64,000 nt of DNA from Aegilops tauschii subsp. strangulata (taxonomy: Eukaryota; Streptophyta; Magnoliopsida; Poales; Poaceae): assembly GCF_002575655.3 (NCBI RefSeq), contig NC_053039.3:218321622-218385621 (forward strand), in the 5' to 3' direction. Below the pieces are notes generated by a model, which did not search any database, was not told the DNA's origin, and saw nothing but the letters and a program-made list of their open reading frames with translations. Within the stretch, counting starts at the first letter, position 1. Each line of letters starts with the position of its first letter. The translations under genes were made by a program, and so were the position numbers. Positions 1 through 11,198 of the stretch are shown one piece after another.

Positions 1-123
1 GGTCCGGGCCGCTTCATCCAACAATACCGCCGAATCAAAGTATGACATGCTGGTAAGCAGTATGACTATCATCGCCCACAACTCACTTGTGTTCTACTCG
101 TGCATATAACATCTACGCATAAA

Positions 124-140
124 CCTGGCTCGGATGCCAC
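124..140 (-). other. Primer-binding site of the Angela-type element
   Basis: Directly inside the LTR the minus strand reads GTGGCATCCGAGCC. It resembles the initiator-methionine-tRNA primer site (TGGTATCAGAGCC) common to Copia elements, with a few substitutions. Its position fixes the element's orientation and shows that 141-1510 is the 5' LTR. Confidence 0.7.
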
Positions 141-1510
141 TGTTGGGGAACGTAGTAATTTCAAAAAAATTCCTACGCACATGCAAGATCATGGTGATCA
201 ATAGCAACAAGAGGGGAGAGTGTTGTCTACGTACCCTCGTAGACCGTAAGCGGAAGCGTTATGACAACCGGTTGATGTAGTCATACGTCTTCATGATCGA
301 CCGATCCTAGCACCAAAGGTACGACACCTCCGCGATCTGCACACGTTCGGCTCGGTGGCGTCCCACGAACTCACGATCCAGCAGAGTGTCGAGGGGCGCC
401 CCCTCCTTTGATCCCTTCTCCTCTCTCCCACTATGGCCCAATAAGGCCCAGATACCTCCCGGGGGTTCCGGTAATCTCCCGGTGCTCCGGTATATGCCCG
501 AACTCACCCGGAACCATTCCGACGTCCAAATATAGTCATCCAATATATCGATCTTTATGTCTCGACCATTTCGAGACTCCTCGTCATGTCCGTGATCATA
601 TCCGGGACTCCGAACTACCTTCGGTACATCAAAACACATAAACTCATAATACTGATCGTCACCGAACGTTAAGCGTGCGGACCCTACGGGTTCGAGAACT
701 ATGTAGACATGACCGAGATTCATCTCCGGTCATTAACCAATAGCGGAACCTGGATGCTCATATTGGTTCCTACATGTCCTACGTAGATCTTTATCGGTCA
801 AACCGCATAACAACATACGTTGTTCCCTTTGTCATCGGTATGTTACTTGCCCGAGATTCGATCCTCGGTATCTCAATACCTAGTTCAATCTCGTTACTGG
901 CAAGTCTCTTTACTCGTTCTGTAATGCATCATCCCGCAACTAACTCATTACTTATATTGCTTGCAAGGCTTATAGTGATGTGCATTACCGAGAGGGCCCA
1001 GAGATACCTCTCAGACAATCGGAGTGACAAATCCTAATCTTGATCTATGCCAACTCAACAAGTACCATTGGAGACACCTATAGAGCCCCTTTATAATCAC
1101 CCAGTTACGTTGTGACGTTTGGTAGCACACAAAGTGTTCCTCCGGTATTCGTGAGTTGCATAATCTCATAGTCATAGGAACATGTATAAGTCATGAAGAA
1201 AGCAATAGCAATATACTAAACGATCAAGTGCTAAGCTAACAGAATGGGTCAAGTCAATCACATCATTCTCTAATGATGTGATCCCGTTAATCAAATGACA
1301 ACTCATGTCTATGGCTAGGAAACATAACCATCTTTGATTCAACGAGCTAGTCAAGTAGAGGCATACTAGTGACACTCTGTTTCTCTATGTATTCACACAT
1401 GTACTAAGTTTCCGGTTAATACAATTATAGCATGAATAATAAACATTTATCATGATATAAGAAAATATAAATCACAACTTTATTATTGCCTCTAGGGCAT
1501 ATTTCCTTCA
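141..1510 (-). repeat. 5' LTR of the Angela-type element, shortened
   Basis: On the minus strand the LTR starts with TGAAGG at 1510 and ends with CCCCAACA at 141, giving TG...CA ends. It is about 1370 bp, whereas LTRs of this family are usually near 1.7-1.8 kb. From memory of the family, the GC-rich central block that carries the TATA box is missing: sequence passes straight from the GGCCTTATTGGGCC region to the block beginning near CCTCGACACTC (around 370-450). The shortening is therefore probably an internal deletion, not an end truncation. Confidence 0.85.
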
Positions 1511-2978
1511 CTTGATCCTCAGGCACAACACTAGTGGTTGCCCTGGCAATGTCATCAGCGGCTGGAATAGCTCCATCAGCCCTGGTACTTTCAGTTTCAT
1601 CAGGAACCTGATTTTCATCAGCGGTGCTGGCATGTTCTTCAGTTGGCTGAGCAGATGCTTCAGCCTGAGGAGATTCATGTTGTGATGGGGTTGCAACATT
1701 TGACGTGAATCTTTCAGCCAACTTGACAAATCTGACTTTGGCTCCAAGCCAATCTGCACGGTAGGTTTTTGATCTCAGCCTGTGCAGTCACAAGTTCATC
1801 AGTTCTCATTGTGACAACGTTCTTCTTAAGATAACGCTCCTTCTTGTACTGAGCTTTCTTCAGCTGCCTGGCCTTCTCGAATTTCCATTTTTCTTCGCCT
1901 ATGAAGGCAGTCAGCATGTGACTTTGGCAAGGTGTGAGCTTGAAATAAGGCATAGGAGTATTAGGATCCTTGTGCTAGAGATCTATGAAGTCAAGGATCC
2001 ACTTGGGATCCAACAGTAGAGGAACATTCGTTCATTTGGCTCTAGCGGCCCGTTGTTGCATATCTCTGATGATTTCAGCAAGATCTTCATCATCAGCTTC
2101 GTCTTCACTAGACGGTACATGAAAGGCAACCTGCTTCTTGTGAGGACTTGGTCTTGACCCTCGTCCTGCAGTAGCCTTAGTCTTCAGCAGAGTGGGCCAG
2201 TTGAGGATTGTGGAGGAGCTGAAGAATTTGCAGATGCTCCTGAAGCAATAGAGACACCAGTCGTCCTGTGGCAAGAGGCGAGATTCGCAGGTGCCGAGGA
2301 CTTTGTCGGTGGAGCCGAGGTCTTTGGAGTAGCTGGAGCAGCTTGAGGAATTGGCTGTGAGGGCATTGATTAGCTTGGCCGTGATGGCATTGGTGAAGAA
2401 CTGGGCTTGCGAGTTGGCTTCTTTTGCATAGACTTCCTGGGCTTGCTAGTAGAAACCTCAGCAGCGGCAGCAGCAGAGTCTTTGTTGAATTTCCTTACAG
2501 CTTCCTTGGCCATTTTGGCCAGTTTCGCTTGCCATTTTGCTCATTCATCAGGATACTCCACACTGCGCTTGAGGTTGGTGGGATCAGCAATTTGGCTAGG
2601 TGCCAATAGAGGTCTTGGGCAAGGAGGGTGAAGAGTGAATTTCTTCATGTACTTTGGAGTGACATACCTGTACTCCCTCCATTCCTGTGCCCATCTCCTC
2701 TCTATCCTTTGTATGCGCACCTTGCGCTGATTCTTGTTCTCCTTGCCATGTTTGGCCTCATCCGGAGTGCAATATTCTTCATAAATGTCCTCAGGGATTT
2801 CAAATGTTGTGTTGACTTCCAATTTCTTCCCTCCCTTCTGAGGTTTCTTGCCGTCAGCTATTTTCTTCAGCTGAGGATTTTGAACAATTGAGTTCTTTGA
2901 CGAGGTTTGCAAATTTTCTTCAAGGAACGCTGCAAATGAGTTAAGTTGATGAGAACCTAGTGATTCAGCAGCGGACAT
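1511..2978 (-). pseudogene. Sirevirus env-like ORF region, broken
   Basis: Sireviruses carry an extra ORF of unclear function between RNase H and the 3' LTR, often called env-like. Here a frame starts at ATG 2978-2976 (protein start MSAAESLGSH) and runs to a TGA at 2541-2543. It resumes in frame with a Lys/Ala-rich and Ser/Pro-rich stretch (KMAKEAVRKFNKDS, then SAPPTKSSAPA). Further left, in other frames, are an acidic segment (SSEDEADDEDLAEI, about 2080-2120) and an Ala/Glu/Thr-rich segment (about 1530-1720). Angela ends it at 1511. A plausible splice acceptor (TTCACAG) lies six bases before the chosen ATG. I see no convincing signal peptide or membrane segment, so the env role is family inference only. 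Several frameshifts are required to join the pieces. Confidence 0.65.
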
Positions 2979-4305
2979 GTGTACCTGTGAACAGAGTATA
3001 GGTGCAAAGAATTTGGAGAGGTCATATGCGTTCTCAAAAGTTTTTTTTTTTAAAGAACAAGTTTGAGGAATTTGACCAGAGGTGTCTTGAGGAATTTCAC
3101 TAAGAGTTCTTTGACTTAGGTTCCAGAGTTGTATAGAAAGAAAATTCACACAATTGAGGAATCGTGGAGAAAAATGTTGCTTAGAGAAACAGATCAAGAA
3201 CAGATGTTTGTGTGAGGTGTTTAGAGTGTGGGAATTGAAGAATAAACACCTTTTGAAGATTTTGTAGAAATCATTAGAATCAACAGGGGCAGTAAAAGTA
3301 ACTTTTAATTACCCTTGACGAAGAACACGAAGAACTGAGAATAGTAGATTGGAAGTTCGTCAGTTCAAATCTTCCACGCCCTAACTTGGAAGAGGAAGAC
3401 AGCTACGGCGGCAGCAGAGAGAAGAAATCCGCAGCTGGCGCGAGTACGACGGTGACGAGGTCGAGGCAGTTAAGCTCTTCCTCACCGGCGACGATGAACG
3501 TAGCGGCGGCGCTAGGTCTCGAGATCTTGAGTGAGGGAGTGAGGTTGAGCGGGGTAAGTGAAGTCTGAGGAGGGTGAGGGGTATATATAGCCGAGGTGAA
3601 AAAACCACTCGCCCGAGGAAAATGGACGAACGTGCCCCTGACCCTTCTCATCCTAGCGACATATGTCACCCACGTACAGAGAGGTGGAGATCGTGTGAGA
3701 TCATGGGTGAATAAGATAATCATATCGTGGAATGTGGAACGGTTTGAGCGGCAACAGCCGAAAATTGAGATAAGAATATTTTAACGTTTCGTTCGCAGAT
3801 TCTTCAGCTAACAAGGACACAGTGAAGATTTTGAACGGGTTTCAAATAGAACGCACATGAAGAATTTGTGAACAGACTGGGTTGAGTTTAGCATAGAGGG
3901 GGAAGGGCCCGATCACATTCACTTAGCAGAAAAAACAACTTGAAGAATTAGCAATAATTGAATGATGTAGAGGACATAAACTCATATATATATGTATAGT
4001 CAATAAAGAACAATGACGGAACAGTGAAGATAATGCAAAGTTGAAGAAATTGATCAACTGAGGAATTTCAAAATGAAGAAAAACTCAAATTGAACATTTT
4101 CATCTATTGTTGATGGCGTGACCCACCGTATAAGAATGATGATTTCAGACGCCGCGTACAATTGTCGTAGGGCTCTGAGAATCAAATTCTTTGTTAATTT
4201 CCTCACAGTTTGAGTGTTAGTCTTCATTGATTGAAGAAAAAGTTACTTCGTGTGTTGCACATCTAAGTCATCAATTTAGCATAAGTGTTAGGATGTGTGT
4301 CCTTT
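2979..4305 (-). other. Spacer between RNase H and env-like ORF of Maximus
   Basis: About 1.3 kb with no conserved protein domain. The half nearer the env-like ORF (about 3350-3600) is GC-rich and contains the TATA-like site; the half nearer RNase H (about 3780-4300) is AT-rich with many GAAGAAT/GAGGAA-type words that recur across this element. Short ORFs in the GC-rich part on both strands show no recognisable motif. Confidence 0.5.
3582..3589 (-). promoter_or_regulatory. Possible internal TATA box for the env-like gene
   Basis: The minus strand reads CGGCTATATATACCCC, an unusually clean TATA box in the spacer between RNase H and the env-like ORF. It is followed by a pyrimidine-rich leader with CT-rich, CTCACTCC-like sequence and, about 600 bases on, by the proposed splice acceptor at 2985-2986. 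This arrangement suggests a separate env-like transcript with a spliced leader. That is inference from sequence alone. Confidence 0.35.
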
Positions 4306-4985
4306 TCAAAGGACATTCGAAGATTCTAAGATATTTAGCTCACACCACAACTTGCTAAATCTCTTCTCGTCCAAGGTCTTTGTGAAGATATCGGCTAGCT
4401 GATCTTCAGTCTTCACGTGCTCAATAGAGATGTCGCCCTTCAACACATGATCACGAAGAAAATGATGACGAATCTGAATGTGCTTTGTCTTCGAGTGCTG
4501 AACTGGGTTATGAGCAATCTTGATGGCACTCTCATTATCACAGTAGAGAGGCACATTCTTCATGTTGATGCCGTAGTTCTTGAGGGTTTGCTTCATCCAT
4601 AGCAATTGAGCATAACACAAACCAGCAGCAATGTACTCAGCTTCAGTAGTAGATAGTGATACGCAGTTCTGCTTCTTCGAGGACCAACAGACCAAGGATC
4701 GTCCGAGGAAATGGCACGTGCCATATGTTGACTTGTGGTCCACACGATCACCAGCATAGTCTGAGTCTGAATATCCAATGAGATCAAAAGCCGAGCCCTT
4801 AGGATACCATAATCCAAGTGTTGGAGTGTGAGCTAGATATCGGAGAATATGCTTCACAGCCTTATGGTGTGATTCCTTCGGTGTAGCTTGAAAGCGGGCA
4901 CACATGCAAACACTAAGCATAATATCTGGCCTAGATGCACATAAATACAATAAAGAGCAAATCATGGAGCGGTATACCTTTTGAT
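4306..4985 (-). pseudogene. Maximus RNase H domain
   Basis: This is the C-terminal end of the Copia polyprotein, which degrades the RNA strand of the RNA-DNA hybrid during reverse transcription. Visible landmarks, in order: YLCASRPDI (RT connection), YSDSDYAGD with the first catalytic Asp, WSSKKQ, LSTTEAEYIAA with the catalytic Glu, YCDNESAI with the next Asp, KTKHIQIRHHFLRD, and the typical Copia ending QLADIFTKTL. The frame is open for about 220 residues and ends at a stop near 4306. It is separated from the RT by a frameshift at about 4965-4985, where the RT frame runs out at a premature TGA. The domain itself looks well preserved. Confidence 0.88.
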
Positions 4986-6190
4986 CAAAGTCATACCGTT
5001 TTCATCAGTGCATAGATGGCCATTTGTGGGCATAGGGATTTTGACGCCTTTGCAATCTTGCATGCCGAATTTCCTCAATACATCCTTGAGGTATTTCTCC
5101 TGAGATATGAAGATGCCATTGCACTGTTGATGAATTTGAAGGCCTAAGAAGAATTTCAATTCTCCCATCATAGACATTTCATATTCCCCTCTCATCATAT
5201 AACCAAATTCGTCAGTGTAACGTTGGTCAGTACAACCAAAGATAATATCATCAACATATATTTGGCACACGAATAATTCACCATCATAGGTTTTGGTGAA
5301 AAGAGTTGGGTCAAGTGAACCGGGTTTGAAGCCTTTCTTCATGAGGAATTCCTTCAGGGTATCATACCATGCCCGAGGGGCCAGCTTGAGGCCATAGAGG
5401 GCCTTATTGAGTTTGAAGACTTTATTAGGATGCTTTGGATCTTCAAAACCTGGGGGTTGAGCAACATATACTTCTTCCTCAAGCTTACCATTGAGGAATG
5501 CACTTTTCACATCCATTTGATATAAGATGATGGCATGATGGTTAGCATAAGCAAGTAATATGCGGATAGCCTCAAGTCTAGCAACAGGTGCAAAAGTTTC
5601 ATCGAAATCAATTCCTTCAACCTGTGTGTAGCCTTGAGCTACAAGTCGTGCCTTATTCCTCACCACAAGGCCATTTTCATCTTGCTTGTTGCGGTAGATC
5701 CATTTTGTGCCGATGATATTGTGCTTGCGAGGGTCTGGTCGCTTGACAAGTTACCAGACATTGTTGAGCTCGAACTGATGTAATTCCTCTTGCATAGCTT
5801 GAATCCACTCAGGCTCCAGAAATGCTTCATCTACCTTAGTGGGCTCTGTGATAGAGACGAATGCAAAGCGCCCACAAAAGTTAGATAAATGTGAAGCTTT
5901 TGAGCGTGTGAGAGGACCTGGTGCATTGATGTCGCTGATGATTTTCTCAAACTGCACTTCATTTGCGTTGCGAGGATGAGCGGGTTGACGACGAGGAATT
6001 TGATCAGCATTTTCTTCAGAGCCATTTTCCTCAGGTGCACCAGCATGATGTTCTTCACGGTCTGGAATGACTTCTTCAGTAGATTCTTCGGTAGGAATGA
6101 CATCCTCAGTAGCCTTGAACTTGATGGTTTCCTCAGGTGACTGTTCATCTAGCACAGGAGGTAGGTCTCTCTTTGCGAGCCATTAGTTTC
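4962..6190 (-). pseudogene. Maximus reverse transcriptase with N-terminal linker
   Basis: Reverse transcriptase of the Copia polyprotein. An acidic linker (5751-6155) contains the typical entry motif EPEWIQAMQEEL and then a stop in place of a residue after NNVW. The palm follows: [33 protein letters not shown] with the first catalytic Asp, [20 protein letters not shown], and the intact catalytic YVDDIIFG at about 5240-5265. KFFLGLQI and the thumb follow. The frame ends at a premature TGA at about 4962 caused by a frameshift before RNase H. The N-terminal join to the integrase also needs a frameshift near 6190. Catalytic residues are intact, unlike those in E2. Confidence 0.88.
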
Positions 6191-8345
6191 ATCGAACTAC
6201 ACATCTACAGTTTCAACAACCTTGTGGTGAACGTTGTTGAAGACTCTGTAGGTGTGCGAGTCCTTTCCGTAACCAATCATAAAACCTTCATGTGCTTTCG
6301 GTGCAAATTTAGAATTGTGATGAGGATCTCTAATCCAGCATTTAGCACCGGAGACTTTGAAATAACTCACATTGTGTTTCTTGTCAGTGAGGAGTTCATA
6401 TGCAGTCTTTTTGAAGAATTTGTGAAGATATACCATGTTGATGATGTGGCATGCAGTGTCAATTGCCTCAATCCAGAAATGACGAGGCGTCTTGTATTCA
6501 TCAAGCATAGTGCAAGCCATCTCTGTCGGATATGGGGTTCCGGCAAAACCCTTAAGGTTCGAACTCTGGGGTGCGCGCGGAGATCTTCCCCCTCCGATCC
6601 ATGTCCCAACGCCTCGCTGAGAATCTAAGCTACACGATGAACAATACGAGGGACACAAGGTTTATACTGGTTCGGGCCACCGTGGTGGTGTAATACCCTA
6701 ATCCAGTGTGTGGTGTGGTGGATTGCCTCAGGGGCTGATGATGAGCAGTACAGAGGAAGAACAGCCTCACGAGGGGTGTTCTTGAGCTGGTGCGGTGTGT
6801 TTGAGCTGGGTAGCTCTCTCTGGATCCGATGCCTGAGGCTTAGTTGCCTCCTACTGTGGTGGCTAGCTCTATTTATAGAGGCCCTGGTCCTCTTCCCCAA
6901 TATTTGAGCGGGAAGGACGCCAACAACGGCCATTTTGAAGGGGAACATCTAGTACAAGTTATCCTGACTAAAGGTGGTCTTCGGCTGCCAAAGGCACTAG
7001 CAATGATGCCGTCTTGGGCTCCACGGTGACCTCCGTCCTGCCGCTCTGCTGGTCTTGGTCTCGTTGCACCGGAATGGTAACCTTTGCTTGATGCCTCGGT
7101 ACTCCGCGCCTGCGCTTGCCCCCTTTGCACCAAAGAGGAAACAAGGACACTGCATGGGCCGGCGCCTGCCTGGAGCCCGCCTGGCCTCGGTCGTCATGGC
7201 TTGCGTCACGAGCACCTCGCGAGCCTGCCTAGTGAGGCTGTTCCTGAGGAAGCCTTGCGTCGTCCGCCCCACGAGGCTTGGCCCCTCGCGAGGGTCTTGA
7301 GCTTGAGTCGATGAAGATGGGCCGTACTGGGCCACCCCTTGAGCCACGCCGCAGGCCGCAGGCAGGCAAGTCTGGGGACCCCCGTTCCCAGAACGCCGAC
7401 AATCTCAACAAGAGTCCTGTTGTTGCGCTCCATCATGCCATTCTGGTGAGGAGTATAAGGAGCAGATAACTCATGAGTAATACCAAGTTCATCAAGATAG
7501 TCATCAAGACCAGTATTCTTGATCTCAGTTCCATTGTCACTTCTGATGTGCTTGATCTTCACACCAAAGTTGGTTGAAGCCCTCGAGGAAAAATGCCTGC
7601 ACTTCAAGTTTGTAAGTGACGATATGCACCCATGTGTAACGAGAGTAGTCATCAACAGTAACGAAGCCATATAGAGATGCTTCATTGGTGAATGCAGAAT
7701 AATGGTTAGGACCAAAGAGATCCATGTGAAGCAATTCAAATGAACGAGTGGTAGTCATGATAGTCTTAGCGGGATGCTTGGCCTTGGTCATCTTTCCAGC
7801 TTCACAGGCACCGCATAGGTGATCCTTGAGGAATTTGACATTCTCAATGCCAATGACATGCTTCTTCTTCGCGAGCGTGTGGAAGTTCCTCATGCCAGCA
7901 TGACCGAATCGTCGATGCCATAGCCAGCCTTCTAAAGCTTTTGCAAGTAGACATATAGCAGGTTGTGGTCTTGTTGAGAAATCAACAATATACAGATCTC
8001 CTCTCCTAAATCCTTTGAAGACTTTGGAATGGTCAGCTTCCATGATCACAACACAACTATACTTGCCAAAGATAACAACCATATCAAGATCACAAAGCAT
8101 TGAGACTGACATGAGGTTGAATCTTAAGGACTCGACAAGCATGACTTTGTCCATGTGTCGATCCTTTGAGATCGCAACCTTACCTAGACCCAATACCTTG
8201 CTTTTGCCTTTGTCAGCATAGGTGATATGCTTCAGATGCGATGGAGATAAGGGAGCGCCCATCAATAGGTTCTTGTCACCAGTCATGTGATTTGTACATG
8301 CACTATCGAGGACCCACTCAGTAGCTTTGGGTTGATCATCCTGCA
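6191..8345 (-). pseudogene. Maximus protease and integrase, split by a solo LTR
   Basis: The protease end shows WVLDSACTNHMTG at about 8300-8340. Copia proteases normally have D-S-G here, so the active-site Gly is Ala. The integrase follows with its HHCC zinc domain (WHRRFGHAGMRNF then LCGACEAGK), the first catalytic Asp in LLHMDLFGP, and DDYSRYTW. A frameshift near 7540-7580 precedes RSDNGTE, which holds the second catalytic Asp. HQNGMMERNN holds the catalytic Glu. At 7402 the reading frame is cut by a Gypsy solo LTR (6524-7401) and resumes at 6523 with the end of the integrase (RHFWIEAI, YELLTDKKHNVSYFKVSGAK, EGFMIGYG). It joins DNA into the host chromosome and cleaves the polyprotein in intact copies. 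Confidence 0.88.
6524..7401 (-). mobile_element. Solo LTR of the E1/E3 Gypsy family
   Basis: An 878-bp LTR with TGTCGG...CCGACA ends inserted in the Maximus integrase. It is flanked by a perfect 5-bp target duplication ATCTC (6519-6523 and 7402-7406). It matches the E1 and E3 LTRs along its length in minus orientation, including the AACCTTAAGGG-type end, the TATTTATAG box region and the CCTCGCGAGG-rich part. No internal sequence remains, so it most likely arose by recombination between the two LTRs of a full element. Confidence 0.92.
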
Positions 8346-8574
8346 GATGAATTAGTGCAACTTACGAACTCATATACTTCATCAGTGAAGAATATGACAT
8401 CAAATTCATCAGACCAATTTCATCAAGAATTAGAACAGATATAGCAGTATGAGGACGTGAGAAATGAAAATTCATTTCTTCATGATTAGCTTGCGTTCTT
8501 TCAAGCATATTCAGGTCTCCAGCAAATTCTTCAGACGGTTAAGTTCGTCTGGAGACCTGACCCTACAAAAGAGA

Positions 8575-11131
8575 TTAGTTCTTTTTCTTCACCACCCACA
8601 TCTGAAGGGGTGTCAAAGAGTTCATCATTCTGCGAGCTCCATAAGAGAAAGGTGGCATAGAAGCCAATCCACTTCGTTTCACATAAGAGCAGTTAGGGTA
8701 AGCATATGAATAAGCAGAGAAATTCTTCGAGGACTTATGAACATAATGGTTTGAAGAATAATGCACATATTCGTAGCCCTTAGTTCTTCCCTGCGAAACA
8801 GAAGTGTTAGCACGATGATGTTCATATGAGGACTTTTATCCTTTTGAGGAATTTGATCCATGTGAGGAATTTGGTCCGCATGAGGACTTGGATCCATATG
8901 ACGAATTTGGTCCATATGAAGAATTTGATCTGGGGTTCCTGTTCTTCACAGGTGGTGTCATGATGACATTCACCTGAAGACTTTCAAGGCACCTTTTGGG
9001 AACCCGGATTTTATTCATAGGGGAACCGTTCCTGCAGTTAGTGCCAACATATCTAGCAAACACTTCACCATTCTGATTTTTGAACAACTTATAGTTGGAG
9101 TCAAATGGCTCATCAGAAGAATGAGGAGATTCACATGTAAAGCCAGATAGAGTAGATGGATCTACTAGAGGTCCCTTTGCAGCAACCCATGAGGTTTTGG
9201 GATACTGCTCAGGCTTCCAGTATGTTCCATCAGCATTGAGTTTCCTCTCAAAGGCAATAACCTCTTTCCTAGGGTTCCTGTTGAGGATTTGCTTTTTAAG
9301 CACATCACAAAGAGCCTGATGCCCTTTGAGGCTTTTGTACATGCATGTCATATACAATTCCTTCAGCCCTGCATTGTCAGTGATACTAGCAACATCCTGT
9401 GATGAGGAATTAGTGATAGCAGAGACAGGTGAAGAATTTGCAGCAATAGAAGCATTAGAACTTTCAGGTGAAGAATTAGCAGATTCACGTTCAATGCACT
9501 TCAAACATGGAGGAACAAATTCTTCCTGAGCAGCACTGATCTGTTGAGCAAGCAATGAATCATGTTCCTTCTGAAGATCTTCATAACTCTCCCTTAGCTT
9601 CTCAAGATCTTGCTTTCTTTGAAGAAATTCATAAGGAAGCTTCTCATGATCGGATAAGAGAGTGTTATGATGACTCTGAAGGTTATCAAACTTGGACTGG
9701 AGTCTCTAAAGATTATCAGTCAAGGTTTGAGTGCGATCCATTTCTTCACCCAGCAAGTCATCGCTTTTGTCTAGCATATTTTGAACCTTTTCAAAATCCT
9801 TTTGTTGTTTCACAGCAATCTTAGCAAGTTTAGAGTAGCTAGGCTTGAGGTTTTCATCAGATGATTCAGAGGAGGGATATTTGAGTACCTTGGCACCCTT
9901 TTCCATGAAGCAATAGGTGGGAGCGTAGTCATCATTGCCGTCGTCAGCCTTGCTGGGGAAGTCATTCTCCTCGGAGTTGAAAATGGACTTGCTGACGAAC
10001 ACAGTAGCGAGGGCTAGGCTTGCCACACCAGATTCTGACTCCTCAGATGCCTCCTCTTCCTCATGTTCCTCAGATTCAGCTTCAGAGTCCATTTCCTTGC
10101 CAATGAATGCCCGAGCCTTCATAGAGCCGCTCTTCTTGTGAGATGAAGACTTCGAGGATTTTGATGATGATGACTTTGAAGATTTCTTCTTCTTCTTTGA
10201 GCCATCAGAATAGTAATCCTTTTATTTCTTCTTCTTTGATTCCTTTTCCCACAGAGGACAATTTTGGATGTAGTGACCAGGTTTCTTGCATTTGTGGCAA
10301 GTTCTCTTCTTGTAGTCACGGGATGAGGAATCTGATCGTACGTCATCACTTCTTGAGGATTTTCCAAAGCGACCACGCCTTGAGAACTTCTGGAATTTCC
10401 TCATGAGCATTGCTAGCTCCTGGCTCAGTTCTTCAGGATCACCAAGGCTGCTACCAGAATCTTCACCTTCAGATTCAGACACTACCTTGGCCTTCAGAGC
10501 GCGTGATCTGCCATAGCTCGGTCCATAGAGATCTTTCTTCTCAGCAAGCTGGAACTCATGAGTGTTAAGCCTCTCTAGGATATCTGCGGGATCAAGTGAC
10601 TTGTAGTCTCCACGTTCTTGTATCATCAGTGCCAGAGTGTCAAATGAGGAATCAAGCGATCTCAGCAATTTCTTCACCACCTCATGGTCGGTGATGTCAG
10701 TCGCACCAAGTGCTTGAAGCTCATTTGAGATGTCAGTGAGGCGATCGAAGGTTTGCCGAACATTTTCATTGTCGAGTCTTTTGAAGCGGTTGAAGAGATT
10801 GCGAAGAATGTCAACTCGAGAGTCACGCTGTGTTGAGACTCCATTGACTTTGGACAGCCTATCCCACATAAGCTTAGTTGTCTCCATACTGCCCTTTGCT
10901 TAGATGGCCACATATGATGTTCTTTGCTTCTGAGTTGAGTTGCTTGAATCTCTTCACGTCAGTAGCATTGATGGTAGGAGTGACAGAGGGGACACCATTC
11001 TCCACAACATACCAGAGATCGTTATCAATTGCCTCAAGATGCATTCGCATCTTATTCTTCCAGTAGGGGTAGTCCGTCCAATCGAAGGTAGGACACCCAG
11101 CAGAGACCTTGATCATACCTGCGGTCGACAT
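8575..11131 (-). pseudogene. Maximus gag with zinc knuckle and long C-terminal extension
   Basis: Gag of the Sirevirus, which packages the RNA into virus-like particles. It starts at ATG 11131 (MSTAGMIKV) after the primer site. The N-terminal part has WTDYPYWKNKMRMHLEA, then a frameshift near 10885. The UBN2-like part contains LLRSLDSSFDTLALMI, followed by the zinc knuckle CHKCKKPGHYIQNC at about 10265-10305. A basic Lys/Ser stretch, an acidic stretch (EHEEEEASEESE), a coiled-coil-like region (about 9560-9850) and an Asn/Ser/Gly repeat region (8836-8950) follow. After 10887 all segments share one frame, interrupted by stops near 10222, 9706, 8836 and 8575. The long extension is typical of sireviruses. 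Confidence 0.85.
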
Positions 11132-11182
11132 AACTAAAACTCCAGGCGGTTAAACCAAAATCACACAGAACAAGGGAGTACC

Positions 11183-11198
11183 TTGCTCTGATACCAAT
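11183..11198 (-). other. Primer-binding site of Maximus
   Basis: On the minus strand, immediately inside the LTR, the sequence reads TTGGTATCAGAGCAAGG, an excellent match to the complement of the initiator-methionine tRNA 3' end used by Copia elements. It fixes 11199-12536 as the 5' LTR. Confidence 0.88.

Larger units (their letters stand above)
1..1510 (-). mobile_element. Angela/BARE1-type Copia LTR retrotransposon, 5' end only
   Basis: This is the 5' part of a Copia element read on the minus strand. The LTR occupies 141-1510 and the untranslated leader fills 1-140, so gag and pol lie outside the window to the left. Family knowledge: the LTR termini (minus-strand start TGAAGGAAATATGCCC, end CGTTCCCCAACA) are the Triticeae Angela/WIS/BARE1 type. 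It directly abuts the interrupted env-like region of a Maximus element at 1511, so it is younger than Maximus. No reading frame here is a gene; apparent ORFs inside the LTR are incidental. Confidence 0.9.

Noticed and set aside
307..723. 138-codon minus-strand frame
   Set aside because: It lies wholly inside the Angela LTR, a noncoding region in this family.
4417..4602. Small plus-strand frame in the RNase H region
   Set aside because: Antisense shadow of the Maximus RNase H frame.
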